Source: an uncultured Pelagibacteraceae bacterium
GTDB lineage: Bacteria > Pseudomonadota > Alphaproteobacteria > Pelagibacterales > Pelagibacteraceae
Length of the DNA: 32,398 nucleotides
Direction: 5' to 3'
Assembly: GCA_902520355.1 (NCBI GenBank)
Contig: CABYNK010000006.1
Location: 1-32,398 of the forward strand
Shown here: positions 8,308-16,201 of the stretch, in pieces
How the letters are laid out: each line of letters starts with the position of its first letter
Position numbering within the stretch: the stretch's first letter is position 1
Made by a program: the position numbers and the translations under genes
The notes under the pieces: model-generated
Seen by the model: only the letters and a program-made list of their open reading frames with translations
What the model was told of the DNA's origin: nothing
Database searches by the model: none

Positions 8308-9060
8308 ATGCTTAAAAATAGAATAATACCTTGTCTAGATGTTAAAAATGGCCGTGTTGTTAAAGGTATTAACTTTGTAGATTTAAAAGATGCAGGTGAC
8401 CCTGTAGAACAAGCTAAAATTTATAGTGATGGTGGAGCAGATGAAATTTGCTTTTTAGATATTACTGCTTCTAATGAAAATAGAGACACTATTTATGAAG
8501 TAGTAAAAAAAACATCAAAAAAATGTTTTGTTCCTTTGACTGTTGGAGGCGGTGTCAGAACCATTGATGATATTAACAAATTACTCAATAGCGGAGCCGA
8601 TAAAGTTTCGATAAACACTGCTGCAGTTGAAAATTCAAAAGTCGTTATTGATAGTTCAAAAAAATTTGGGTCTCAATGTATTGTTGTAGCGATCGATGCA
8701 AAAAAAAACGGAGAAAAGTGGGAAGTGTTTACTCACGGAGGAAGAAATAATAGTGGTATTGATGCGCTTAAATATGCAAAACAAATGGAAGACAGTGGAG
8801 CAGGTGAATTACTAGTTACATCAATGGATAAAGATGGAACTAAATCAGGATATGATATTGAGTTAATGAAAAAAATTACATCAAATGTCAATATTCCGGT
8901 CATAGCATCAGGAGGTGTAGGAACTTTAGATCATTTAGTTGAAGGTATAAATTCTGGAGCTAGTGCAGTCCTTGCAGCTTCAATATTTCATTACGGAACA
9001 TATTCTATTAATGAAGCGAAGGAATATTTGGCTTCAAAAGATATACCTGTTAGAATCTAA
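8308..9060 (+). CDS. hisF: Imidazole glycerol phosphate synthase, cyclase subunit
   Basis: TIM-barrel cyclase partner of HisH; forms imidazole glycerol phosphate and AICAR. Catalytic Asp11 ('[15 protein letters not shown]') and Asp130 ('VVAIDAK') are in place, with phosphate loops 'TVGGGVR' and 'IASGGVGT'. The start chosen is ATG 8308, giving [12 protein letters not shown], the usual HisF N-terminus. An in-frame TTG at 8302 would add two residues and overlap the preceding small ORF stop (TTGA); it is less likely. Length from ATG is 250 residues. One nucleotide separates it from hisE. Confidence 0.96.
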   Translation: MLKNRIIPCLDVKNGRVVKGINFVDLKDAGDPVEQAKIYSDGGADEICFLDITASNENRDTIYEVVKKTSKKCFVPLTVGGGVRTIDDINKLLNSGADKVSINTAAVENSKVVIDSSKKFGSQCIVVAIDAKKNGEKWEVFTHGGRNNSGIDALKYAKQMEDSGAGELLVTSMDKDGTKSGYDIELMKKITSNVNIPVIASGGVGTLDHLVEGINSGASAVLAASIFHYGTYSINEAKEYLASKDIPVRI

Positions 9061-9061
9061 C

Positions 9062-9334
9062 ATGCTTAAAGTTATAGAAGATCTCATTTTACTTGCTAGA
9101 GAAAGAAAAAAAAATCCAGTAGAGGGGTCTTATACTAATAAACTTTTAAAAGATAAAAATTTAGCTAAAGAAAAAGTTTTAGAGGAAGTTCAAGAGTTAA
9201 TAGAAGCTATTGAGCAAAATTCTAATAAAATTCACGAGGCAGCTGATGTTTTTTATCATTTAATTATGTTTTTAGAGGCAAATGATGTTAAGATAGAAGA
9301 TGTAATTGCGGAACTAAATAAAAGAAAAAAATAA
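9062..9334 (+). CDS. hisE: Phosphoribosyl-ATP pyrophosphohydrolase
   Basis: Second step of histidine synthesis: removes pyrophosphate from phosphoribosyl-ATP. All-alpha MazG-like fold of 90 residues with 'SYTNKLL', then the metal-binding 'EEVQELIEAI' and 'EAADVFYHLIMFL' (the ExxE and ExxD pattern). The start ATG at 9062 is 1 nt after the hisF stop. The same frame stays open upstream to 8963, but that part lies inside hisF and does not look like HisE. It is the stand-alone form, not fused to HisI. Last his gene of the cluster. Confidence 0.95.
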   Translation: MLKVIEDLILLARERKKNPVEGSYTNKLLKDKNLAKEKVLEEVQELIEAIEQNSNKIHEAADVFYHLIMFLEANDVKIEDVIAELNKRKK

Positions 9335-9337
9335 ATT

Positions 9338-9344
9338 AGAGAGG
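9338..9344 (+). promoter_or_regulatory. Strong Shine-Dalgarno site before the DUF2061 gene
   Basis: AGAGAGG lies 5 nt before the ATG at 9350. Most starts in this window lack such a site, so this one stands out and supports the start of the small downstream gene. Confidence 0.6.
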
Positions 9345-9349
9345 CAATT

Positions 9350-9565
9350 ATGAAGCACGTCGAAAAAAAAAGACACTTAGCAAAAACTATAACTTGGAGA
9401 ATAATAGCTAGTTTAGATACATTCTTAATAGCTTGGTTAATAACTGGAAAATTTGATTGGGCTGGAACTATTGCAGGGATAGAAGTTTTAACAAAAATGT
9501 TCCTATACTATTTCCATGAGAGAGCTTGGTATAAATTTAGTAAATATGGTGTTTTAAAAAACTAG
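9350..9565 (+). CDS. DUF2061 family small membrane protein
   Basis: 71-residue protein matching the DUF2061 pattern: an N-terminal basic 'KRHLAKTITWRIIASLDTF', a hydrophobic stretch 'LIAWLITGKFDWAGTIAGIEVLTKMFLYY', then 'HERAWYKF' near the end. Two hydrophobic helices are likely, at about residues 17-35 and 40-55. Function is unknown; the family is widespread in marine bacteria and alphaproteobacteria. It follows hisE by 15 nt and has a good Shine-Dalgarno sequence, so it may be translated at a high rate from the end of the his transcript. Confidence 0.85.
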   Translation: MKHVEKKRHLAKTITWRIIASLDTFLIAWLITGKFDWAGTIAGIEVLTKMFLYYFHERAWYKFSKYGVLKN

Positions 9566-9590
9566 CAAGGCTCAAAATTAATAATTAAAA

Positions 9591-9613
9591 ATACTTATAA
9601 AAAGAATAAGTAT
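9591..9613 (+). repeat. Inverted repeat in the leader of malyl-CoA lyase
   Basis: Perfect 8-bp arms ATACTTAT (9591-9598) and ATAAGTAT (9606-9613) with a 7-nt A-rich loop. No T-run follows, so it is not a typical terminator. A weaker GGCA/TGCC pair (9620-9623 and 9638-9641) lies next to the start codon. It could be an operator or a leader hairpin that controls mclA. Confidence 0.4.
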
Positions 9614-9649
9614 ACTCCCGGCAAAGAAAATATATACTGCCTGAAAAAA

Positions 9650-10588
9650 ATGAGCCATAAATTTTATAGACCTGCAAAATCAAGACTGCAAAGAAGCGAA
9701 CTAGCAGTTCCTGGTTCATCCCCAAAAATGTTTGAGAAAGCACTAAATTCAGATGCCGATTATATCTTTTTAGATTTAGAAGATGCAGTCTCTCCAAACG
9801 ATAAAGTTTCAGCTAGAGCAAATGTAATAAAAGCTTTAAATGAAATGAATTGGAGGGAAAAAGGTAAAACAATTTCAGTGAGAATAAATAGTTTAGACAC
9901 CCATTATATGTATAGTGATTTAGTAGAAATAGTTGAACAAGCTGGAAAAAATGTTGATACAATTCTTGTACCTAAAGCAGGAACAGATAGTGATGTTTAC
10001 ATGGTCGATTGCATGTTAACTCAAATTGAGACACATAAAAAAATCAAAAATAAGATTGGAATCGAATGCTTGATTGAAACAGCTTTAGGCATGTCTAACA
10101 TTAAAGAAATAGCAAAATCAAGCGAGAGACTTGAAGCTTTACACTTTGGTGTTGCAGATTATGCAGCAAGTTTAAGAGCAAGAACTGTTGTGATAGGAGG
10201 ACTTAATCCAGATTACCCTGGAGATCAATGGCATCATGGGTTATCAGAACTAGTTATGACTTGTAGGGCATACGGTTTAAGAGCAATTGATGGACCATTT
10301 GGAGATTTTAATGATCCTGATGCATATGTTGCAGCTGCAAAAAGAGGAGCAGCTATCGGAATAGAGGGAAAATGGGCAATTCATCCTTCACAAATTGAAT
10401 TAGCAAATAAAGTGTTTTCTCCACCAGAGTCAGAAGTGGATAAAGCGAAAAGAATTTTAGAAGAGCTTGAAAAGGCTGCCAAAGAGGGAAAGGGAGCGGC
10501 TCAACTTGATGGAAGAATGATTGATGCTGCATCAGCTAGAATGGCAGAAAATATTGTAAATATAGATAAATTAATAAATAATAAATAA
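9650..10588 (+). CDS. mclA: L-malyl-CoA / beta-methylmalyl-CoA lyase
   Basis: HpcH/HpaI-CitE superfamily TIM-barrel enzyme of 312 residues that splits malyl-CoA into acetyl-CoA and glyoxylate (reversible). Blocks seen in methylotroph malyl-CoA lyases are present in order: 'LQRSELAVPGSSPKM', 'IFLDLEDAVSPNDK', 'VRINSLDTHYMYSD', 'LIETALGMSNI', 'HFGVADYAASLRART', 'AYGLRAIDGPFGDF' and 'GIEGKWAIHPSQI'. It is followed 2 nt later by the two malate-CoA ligase subunits, which make its substrate; this settles the choice over citrate lyase beta. A TAA-rich leader with two small hairpins precedes it. Confidence 0.9.
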   Translation: MSHKFYRPAKSRLQRSELAVPGSSPKMFEKALNSDADYIFLDLEDAVSPNDKVSARANVIKALNEMNWREKGKTISVRINSLDTHYMYSDLVEIVEQAGKNVDTILVPKAGTDSDVYMVDCMLTQIETHKKIKNKIGIECLIETALGMSNIKEIAKSSERLEALHFGVADYAASLRARTVVIGGLNPDYPGDQWHHGLSELVMTCRAYGLRAIDGPFGDFNDPDAYVAAAKRGAAIGIEGKWAIHPSQIELANKVFSPPESEVDKAKRILEELEKAAKEGKGAAQLDGRMIDAASARMAENIVNIDKLINNK

Positions 10589-10590
10589 TT

Positions 10591-11751
10591 ATGGATATCC
10601 ACGAATATCAAGCAAAAGAAATTTTAGCAAATTTTGGAGTTACAATTCCAAGAGGAGGAATAGTTTACAGTCCAGAGACAGCAGAAAATAAAGCAAGAGA
10701 AATTGGTGGATCAAAATGGGTTGTTAAAGCACAAATTCATTCTGGTGCAAGAGGAAAAGCTGGAGGAGTAATTGTTTGTAATTCTCCTCTAGAAGTTGCT
10801 CAAGCGACTGACAAACTTTTAGGAAAAAAACTAGTAACAAATCAAACAGGTCCTCAGGGTAAAATCGTAAATAGAATTTATATTGAAGAGGCAACAGATA
10901 TTGAAAAAGAATTATATCTAGGGTTAGTTTTTGACAGAAGCTCCGAAAGTATAATGATTGTAGCTTCAACAGAAGGAGGTATGAGCGTAGAAGAAATTGC
11001 CAAAGAAAAACCAGACTCAATTATCAGATCTAAAATAGAAGTTGCTGTTGGTATACAAGATTTTCAAGCAAGAGAATTAGCTTTTGGATTAGGAATAGAA
11101 CCAGAATTAGTTAGAAGGGTCTCAGAAACGATAATTGGTTGTGCAAAAGCTTTCAGTGAATTAGATGCAACAATGGTTGAGGTAAACCCATTAGTAATTT
11201 CAAAACAAAAACAAATACTGGCATTAGATTGCAAGATGAGTTTTGATAATAATGCTATGTTCAGAAGAGATAAAGTTTCTGAATTAAGAGATAAAACACA
11301 AGAGGATGAAAAAGAAGTGTATGCCTCTGATAGAGGTTTAAATTATGTTAGTTTAGATGGAAACATAGGAAACATAATTAATGGTGCTGGATTAGCAATG
11401 GCATCAATGGATATGATTAAATTGGCAGGGGGGGAACCGGCTAATTTTCTTGATGTTGGTGGAGGAGCTACACCTGAAAAAATAGTAAAAGCATTTAGAC
11501 TTATTACAATGGATAAGAAAGTAAAAGTAATTCTTGTAAACATTTTTGCTGGAATAAATCGATGTGATTGGGTAGCCGAGGGAATAGTCCAAGCATTAGA
11601 AAAAATAGAAATTAAAGTACCGTTAGTAATTAGACTTGCTGGAACAAATGTTGAAAAAGGCAATAAGATTTTAAAAGAGAGTAAATTGAATTATATAGAG
11701 GCTAGTACATTAGAGGAGGCTGCTAACAAAGCTGTAGCGGCATTAAAATAA
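10591..11751 (+). CDS. mtkA: Malate-CoA ligase (malate thiokinase) beta subunit
   Basis: ATP-grasp subunit, 386 residues, homologous to succinyl-CoA synthetase beta. It begins 'MDIHEYQAKEILANFG' and contains 'QIHSGARGKAGG', 'VEVNPLVI' and 'NFLDVGGGATPEKI'. 'VNIFAGINRCDW' differs from the usual SucC 'NIFGGIxRCD', and agrees with my memory of methylotroph MtkA. Together with MtkB it should activate malate with ATP and CoA to malyl-CoA. Its place between mclA and mtkB is the main evidence for malate over succinate; a role as succinyl-CoA synthetase cannot be excluded from sequence alone. One nucleotide separates it from mtkB. Confidence 0.85.
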   Translation: MDIHEYQAKEILANFGVTIPRGGIVYSPETAENKAREIGGSKWVVKAQIHSGARGKAGGVIVCNSPLEVAQATDKLLGKKLVTNQTGPQGKIVNRIYIEEATDIEKELYLGLVFDRSSESIMIVASTEGGMSVEEIAKEKPDSIIRSKIEVAVGIQDFQARELAFGLGIEPELVRRVSETIIGCAKAFSELDATMVEVNPLVISKQKQILALDCKMSFDNNAMFRRDKVSELRDKTQEDEKEVYASDRGLNYVSLDGNIGNIINGAGLAMASMDMIKLAGGEPANFLDVGGGATPEKIVKAFRLITMDKKVKVILVNIFAGINRCDWVAEGIVQALEKIEIKVPLVIRLAGTNVEKGNKILKESKLNYIEASTLEEAANKAVAALK

Positions 11752-11752
11752 A

Positions 11753-12640
11753 ATGTCTGTAATAATTCACAAAGATACAAAAATAATAATCCAAGGCTTC
11801 ACAGGAAAAATGGGAACTTTCCATGCTGAAGAAATGATTAAATATGGTTCAAATGTAGTTGGCGGTGTTACACCCGGCAAAGGGGGCCAAAAACATTTAG
11901 ATAGACCTGTTTTTGATACTGTTAAGGATGCTGTAAAAAATACTGGAGCAACAGCATCAATATTATTTGTGCCACCAGCTTTTGCAGCAGACTCTGCAAT
12001 GGAGGCAGCTGATGCGGGAATAAAAACTTGTGTAGCTATAGTGGACGGTATTCCATCTCACGATATGATTAGGATTAAAAGATATATGAGAAGATATTCT
12101 CGAACTGAAAAAATGACTTTAGTCGGACCAAATTGTGCAGGAATTATAAGCCCAGGTAAATCGATGTTAGGAATAATGCCTGGTCATATTTATAAAGAAG
12201 GTAGAGTTGGAATTATAAGTCGATCAGGAACTTTAGGATATGAAGCGGCACAGCAATTAAAGAATTTAAATATAGGAATTTCAACAAGTGTTGGTATTGG
12301 TGGAGATCCTATTAATGGAAGTTCATTTAGAGATATAATTGAAAAATTTGAGACTGATGATGAGACTGATGTGATTTTAATGATTGGAGAAATTGGTGGC
12401 CCTCAAGAAGTTGCTGCAGGTGAGTTTGCAAAACAGAACATGAAAAAGCCAGTGATTGGATATATTGCCGGATTAACTGCACCCAAAGGAAGAGTTATGG
12501 GTCATGCAGGTGCAATAGTTTCAGCCTACGGAGAAAGTGCAATTGAAAAAGTCGAGATTTTAAAAGAATGTGGAGTGACTATATCAAAAAATCCATCTGT
12601 GATGGGAGATACTGTTAAGTCAGTCCTAGAAAAAATCTAG
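11753..12640 (+). CDS. mtkB: Malate-CoA ligase (malate thiokinase) alpha subunit
   Basis: CoA-binding and phosphohistidine subunit, 295 residues, homologous to succinyl-CoA synthetase alpha. It contains the CoA-binding Rossmann start 'IIQGFTGKMGTFHAEEMI', 'GGVTPGKGG', 'LVGPNCAGIISPGKS', and the phosphohistidine loop 'GHAGAIVSA' with His251. 'PGHIYKEGRVGIISRSGTLGYEAA' is shared with both the Suc and Mtk families. Unlike many SucD proteins it has 'KRYMRRYSRTEKMTLVGPN', an insertion I associate with MtkB. It abuts the HIT gene downstream with no spacing. Confidence 0.85.
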   Translation: MSVIIHKDTKIIIQGFTGKMGTFHAEEMIKYGSNVVGGVTPGKGGQKHLDRPVFDTVKDAVKNTGATASILFVPPAFAADSAMEAADAGIKTCVAIVDGIPSHDMIRIKRYMRRYSRTEKMTLVGPNCAGIISPGKSMLGIMPGHIYKEGRVGIISRSGTLGYEAAQQLKNLNIGISTSVGIGGDPINGSSFRDIIEKFETDDETDVILMIGEIGGPQEVAAGEFAKQNMKKPVIGYIAGLTAPKGRVMGHAGAIVSAYGESAIEKVEILKECGVTISKNPSVMGDTVKSVLEKI

Positions 12641-13006
12641 ATGACTTACGACGATAATAATATTTTTGCTAAAATTTTACGTGGAGAAATTCCATGCAAC
12701 AAAATTTATGAAAATGAGTTTATTTTATCATTTTATGATATTAACCCACAAAAAAAAATTCATGCACTTGTAATACCCAAAGGGAAATATATTGACCTTG
12801 ATGATTTTAGTCAAAATGCCTCTCCAGAAGAAATGGTTGGCTTGTTAAAGGGTATAAATTTAGTTGCCAAAAAACTGGAAATATCAGTAGATACAGGTAA
12901 AGGTTATCGAGCTTTAGCTAATATTTCTGAACATGGTGGCCAAGAAGTACCTCATTTACATTTTCATTTATTTGGAGGTGAAAAAGTTGGAAAGATGGTG
13001 GAGTGA
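12641..13006 (+). CDS. HIT family (HinT-like) protein
   Basis: 121-residue histidine-triad protein. The HIT motif HxHxH is His105, His107 and His109 in 'VPHLHFHLFGG'. The N-terminal 'NIFAKILRGEIPCNKIYENE' and 'HALVIPKG' blocks are typical of the HinT branch, which hydrolyses purine nucleoside phosphoramidates in the cytoplasm. It follows mtkB with zero spacing and overlaps the next gene by 4 nt, but no functional tie to malate activation is evident. In other alphaproteobacteria a hinT gene often lies just after hisE; here the malyl-CoA genes lie between. Confidence 0.92.
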   Translation: MTYDDNNIFAKILRGEIPCNKIYENEFILSFYDINPQKKIHALVIPKGKYIDLDDFSQNASPEEMVGLLKGINLVAKKLEISVDTGKGYRALANISEHGGQEVPHLHFHLFGGEKVGKMVE

Positions 13007-13506
13007 GCACTAAAGTTGAAAGAAATTACTTAGAAATCAATTCACTTAAAGACTTAAAAAAATCGAAATTTTCTCCAGATGATTGTTTAATTGATCTTAG
13101 TGATCCAGCAGATTTTCAAATAAACAAGTTTTTTTATAAAAGTATTGGTAAAGAACATCGATGGACCGATCGTCTAGTTTGGACAGATAAACAGTGGATG
13201 GAATATATTTCTGATCAAAAGGTAAAAACTTATATTCTTAAAAAAGCTGGCGATATGGCCGGATATTTTGAACTTATTTTCCACAAAGAAAAAAAAGAGA
13301 CAGAAATTGCTTATCTTGGTTTACTAAAAGAATATCAAAATAAAAAATTAGGCTCATTTCTTTTAACGTCAGCTATAAAAAATTCTTTTTCTAAAAATAC
13401 CAATAGAGTTTGGGTGCATACTTGTTCTTTAGATCATAAAAATGCTTTAAATAATTATATTTCAAGAGGCATGAGAATTTATAAATCAGAGTCTGTCTCA
13501 ATTTAA
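13003..13506 (+). CDS. GNAT-family acetyltransferase
   Basis: 167 residues with a GNAT fold. 'AGDMAGYFELIFH' and 'TEIAYLGLLKEYQNKKLGSFLLTSAI' make the beta-4/acetyl-CoA-binding region (motif QxxxxGS, a relaxed form of R/QxxGxG/A), followed by 'NRVWVHTCSLDHKNALNNYISRGM', the usual C-terminal strand with an Asn-rich helix. Substrate unknown. The start is GTG at 13003, overlapping the HIT stop (GTGA); no ATG is available in the first part. Its stop shares a TTAA with the lolA-like stop on the opposite strand. Confidence 0.85.
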   Translation: MSTKVERNYLEINSLKDLKKSKFSPDDCLIDLSDPADFQINKFFYKSIGKEHRWTDRLVWTDKQWMEYISDQKVKTYILKKAGDMAGYFELIFHKEKKETEIAYLGLLKEYQNKKLGSFLLTSAIKNSFSKNTNRVWVHTCSLDHKNALNNYISRGMRIYKSESVSI

Positions 13507-14054
13507 TTTTGTTGAGGTAAAATAAACAAATTACTATTCAATTTTTGATTTTTTTTAACCGAATCCAAAAAAGTGATACTTAGATTTTGATAAATATCTG
13601 TTGTTTGCCATCCTATGAGATTTAGAGACTTATAATCAAAGAATATATTTACCTCAAAATCTTCTTCAAAAAACTTAAAATTTACAAATTTATTATCCAA
13701 GACTCTTTCATTTAAATTTTTGATTCTATTAATTAAAAATTTTTTATTTAATATTAGATTTAATGGTGTTCGTTCGAGTGGATAAAGGTAATAACTACTT
13801 TTAGTTTTAATAACTATGGATTTTCCGTTAGAAACTAAAATTTTGCCGTTTTTTAAATTATATTTACAAAATATTTTTTGCGGGTATGCTAGAGCACAGT
13901 GACCATTCTCAGTTTTTCCATTCACGTTTTGTTCAAAATTAAATGTCAAATTATCTGTAGATTTTAAATTTTGAATAATTTTTTCTTTAACATTTGCTGA
14001 AGCCTCAACAATCGAAAATAAAAGAAATAAAAAAATTAATCTTTTAATCATCAA
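13503..14054 (-). CDS. lolA: LolA-like outer-membrane lipoprotein carrier protein
   Basis: 183-residue periplasmic protein. A signal peptide with a KR pair, a hydrophobic core and a likely cut after 'EASA' (about residue 21) starts the protein. The mature part has LolA features: 'LTFNFEQNVNGKTENGHCALAYPQKIFCKY' resembles the usual 'F.Q.....G...ARPGRFRWxY' segment, followed by 'ILVSNGKSIVIKTK'. LolA shuttles lipoproteins from the inner to the outer membrane. Two Cys residues in this segment may form a disulfide. It overlaps ftsK by 4 nt and lies directly downstream, an order often seen in proteobacteria. Confidence 0.82.
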   Translation of the reverse strand: MMIKRLIFLFLLFSIVEASANVKEKIIQNLKSTDNLTFNFEQNVNGKTENGHCALAYPQKIFCKYNLKNGKILVSNGKSIVIKTKSSYYLYPLERTPLNLILNKKFLINRIKNLNERVLDNKFVNFKFFEEDFEVNIFFDYKSLNLIGWQTTDIYQNLSITFLDSVKKNQKLNSNLFILPQQN

Positions 14055-16171
14055 AGAACATCACGTTTTCCTACATGATTGGCCTTACTAACAATTCCCT
14101 CTTCTTCCATCATATCAATTATTCTTGCTGCTCGATTATATCCAATTTGTAGTTTTCTTTGTAAAAAAGATGTTGATGCTTTCCCTTCAGATTTTATTAT
14201 CTCTACTGCTGTTTGATAAAGATCATCTTTATCACCCATATTTTTGGACCCATCACCTATTTCCTTTTCATCTGCAAAATTTAGAATTTCGTCCACATAA
14301 TCTGGTTCTGCTTGTGATCTTAAAGAATTGTTAATATTTTCAATTTCGTCGTCAGATACAAATGGTGCATGTATTCTTATAACTCTATTAGCAGATGACA
14401 TATACAACATATCACCTTTACCTAATAATTGTTCAGCACCTTGTTCTCCTAATATGGTTCTACTGTCTATTTTAGATGTCACTTGGAAAGATATTCTTGT
14501 AGGAAAGTTTGCCTTAATCGTTCCTGTAATTACGTCAACACTTGGTCTTTGAGTAGCCATGATAATGTGAATACCAGCTGCCCTTGCCATTTGAGATAAT
14601 TTTTGAATATAGTTTTCAATTTCTTTTCCTGCAACCAACATCAAATCTGACATTTCATCGACCACTACGACTATATAGGGCATTGGAAGTTTATGTTTTG
14701 AGTTGTAACCATCTATATTTCTAACTCCTTCTTTAGTCATTAATCGATATCTACTTTCCATCTCTTTAACCACCCAGCCTAAAACTGAGGCAGCTTTTTT
14801 TGCTTCAGTTATCACTGGACACAAAAGATGAGGCACACCTTCATACGTTGATAGTTCAAGCATTTTAGGATCAATCAAAATAAATTTACATCTCTCAGGA
14901 GTATGACGGTAAAGGAGTGACAATATTATTGTGTTTATGCAAACAGACTTTCCAGACCCAGTCGTGCCAGCTATCAATAAATGAGGCATTGAAGATAAAT
15001 CCCCAACTATTGGATTCCCAGATATACTTTTACCTAAAGCGATTGGCAATTTAATTTCTTTTTTTTTAAAGTCGGAGCTACTTAAAATCTCACTCAAATA
15101 AACATTTTCTCTTGATGAATTAGGTAATTCAATTCCAACAGTGTTACTCCCTGGAATAGTCGAAATTCTCGCTGACTCAGAACTAGTGTTTCTCGCGATA
15201 TCATCAGATAGATTTATAATCTTAGAAACTTTTACACCAGCAGCAGGTTCAAATTCATTTAATGTAACAACTGGCCCATGACTTACTTTTTTAATTTTTC
15301 CACTTACACCAAAGTCTAATAATATTTTTTCTAAAAACTCAGGATCACTTGATTGATTTCTTTCAGAATTTTCTCTTTCTCTTTTAGATGGAATTTTAAG
15401 TAAATCTAAACTGGGCAATTTAAATTTTTGCATTTCATTTTTTTTTATTTCATCAGCTTTAATAAAAGGCAAATCTTCTTGAATTAAATTTTTAATTTCT
15501 TCCTGTGGAATATATTCACTAATAACTTCACTTTTATCAGTATAAATTTTGTTATTTTTAGAATTGAAAAAATTAAATTTTTTAAAAAAACTAAAAAATT
15601 TCTTTATACTAAAGTTAACACTAAGTAGAAAAAGTGTGAGTATTAAAATGATTAGAATATAATAAGATATATTTTCGTTTAAACTTATTATATTTTTAAA
15701 AAAATTTTCGTTTAAATAGTTTCCAATGAAGCCTCCGTTACCATTAATAAAAAGAGCAAAAGTAGTATTATAAAAATGGTTTAAAAATAATGATCCAAAA
15801 ATTGAATATAAAATTGAGTAAAAAATGTTTTCAATTATTAAAAAAAAATCTTTTTTTACGATAATATTAATACCAGTAAAAATTAGAGTTAATGAGACTA
15901 AGTAAGAAATTAAACCGATTGATTGAAAAAAAATATCAGAAATATAACTCCCCTTAAAACCTAAAAGATTTTTGATTTCTGTATTGTCAGGAAATATAAA
16001 ATTGGGGTCCTCGGGAGAATATGAAATTAATGAGATAATTAAAAAGATACCCGCAGATAATATAAGAAAACCAAATATTTCTGTTAATCTTTTAGCAATA
16101 AAAAGAAGAGTTGTATTAACAATTTTTTTTATATTCATATAAAGTGAATCAAATTTATCACTTTGTATCAT
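14051..16171 (-). CDS. ftsK: DNA translocase FtsK
   Basis: Septum-located motor that segregates chromosome termini and activates XerCD recombination. 706 residues: four hydrophobic segments within about residues 20-185, a short linker to about 290, then the RecA-like motor with Walker A GTTGSGKS (402-409), 'FILIDPKMLELS' and Walker B 'IVVVVDEMSDLM', and the C-terminal gamma winged helix ('GKASTSFLQRKLQIGYNRAARII', about 645-706) that reads KOPS sites. Linker is much shorter than in E. coli. The start at 16171 is the longest; an ATG at 16138 (MNIKKIV) is an equally good candidate and leaves room for a promoter shared with the divergent gene. Confidence 0.95.
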   Translation of the reverse strand: MIQSDKFDSLYMNIKKIVNTTLLFIAKRLTEIFGFLILSAGIFLIISLISYSPEDPNFIFPDNTEIKNLLGFKGSYISDIFFQSIGLISYLVSLTLIFTGINIIVKKDFFLIIENIFYSILYSIFGSLFLNHFYNTTFALFINGNGGFIGNYLNENFFKNIISLNENISYYILIILILTLFLLSVNFSIKKFFSFFKKFNFFNSKNNKIYTDKSEVISEYIPQEEIKNLIQEDLPFIKADEIKKNEMQKFKLPSLDLLKIPSKRERENSERNQSSDPEFLEKILLDFGVSGKIKKVSHGPVVTLNEFEPAAGVKVSKIINLSDDIARNTSSESARISTIPGSNTVGIELPNSSRENVYLSEILSSSDFKKKEIKLPIALGKSISGNPIVGDLSSMPHLLIAGTTGSGKSVCINTIILSLLYRHTPERCKFILIDPKMLELSTYEGVPHLLCPVITEAKKAASVLGWVVKEMESRYRLMTKEGVRNIDGYNSKHKLPMPYIVVVVDEMSDLMLVAGKEIENYIQKLSQMARAAGIHIIMATQRPSVDVITGTIKANFPTRISFQVTSKIDSRTILGEQGAEQLLGKGDMLYMSSANRVIRIHAPFVSDDEIENINNSLRSQAEPDYVDEILNFADEKEIGDGSKNMGDKDDLYQTAVEIIKSEGKASTSFLQRKLQIGYNRAARIIDMMEEEGIVSKANHVGKRDVL

Positions 16172-16201
16172 CTAATTTTTCTTGTTAAAATTAAATTTAT
16201 T

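Noticed and set aside
8963-9061. Long N-terminal extension of HisE
   Set aside because: This part lies in another frame of hisF and does not resemble HisE. ATG at 9062 gives the normal 90-residue protein.
9566-9649. Glycine riboswitch before malyl-CoA lyase
   Set aside because: The gap is only 84 nt and I cannot find the conserved aptamer core; only simple hairpins are visible.
11343-11663. Antisense ORF inside mtkA (106 codons)
   Set aside because: It is a shadow of a well-supported gene, with no recognisable domain or start signal. The same holds for the ORFs opposite hslU, hslV, ftsK, the symporter and tsaD.
16163-16201. Upstream start of the UbiH-like protein
   Set aside because: It adds 13 residues unrelated to the family and overlaps ftsK; the ATG at 16202 gives the expected beta-strand start.
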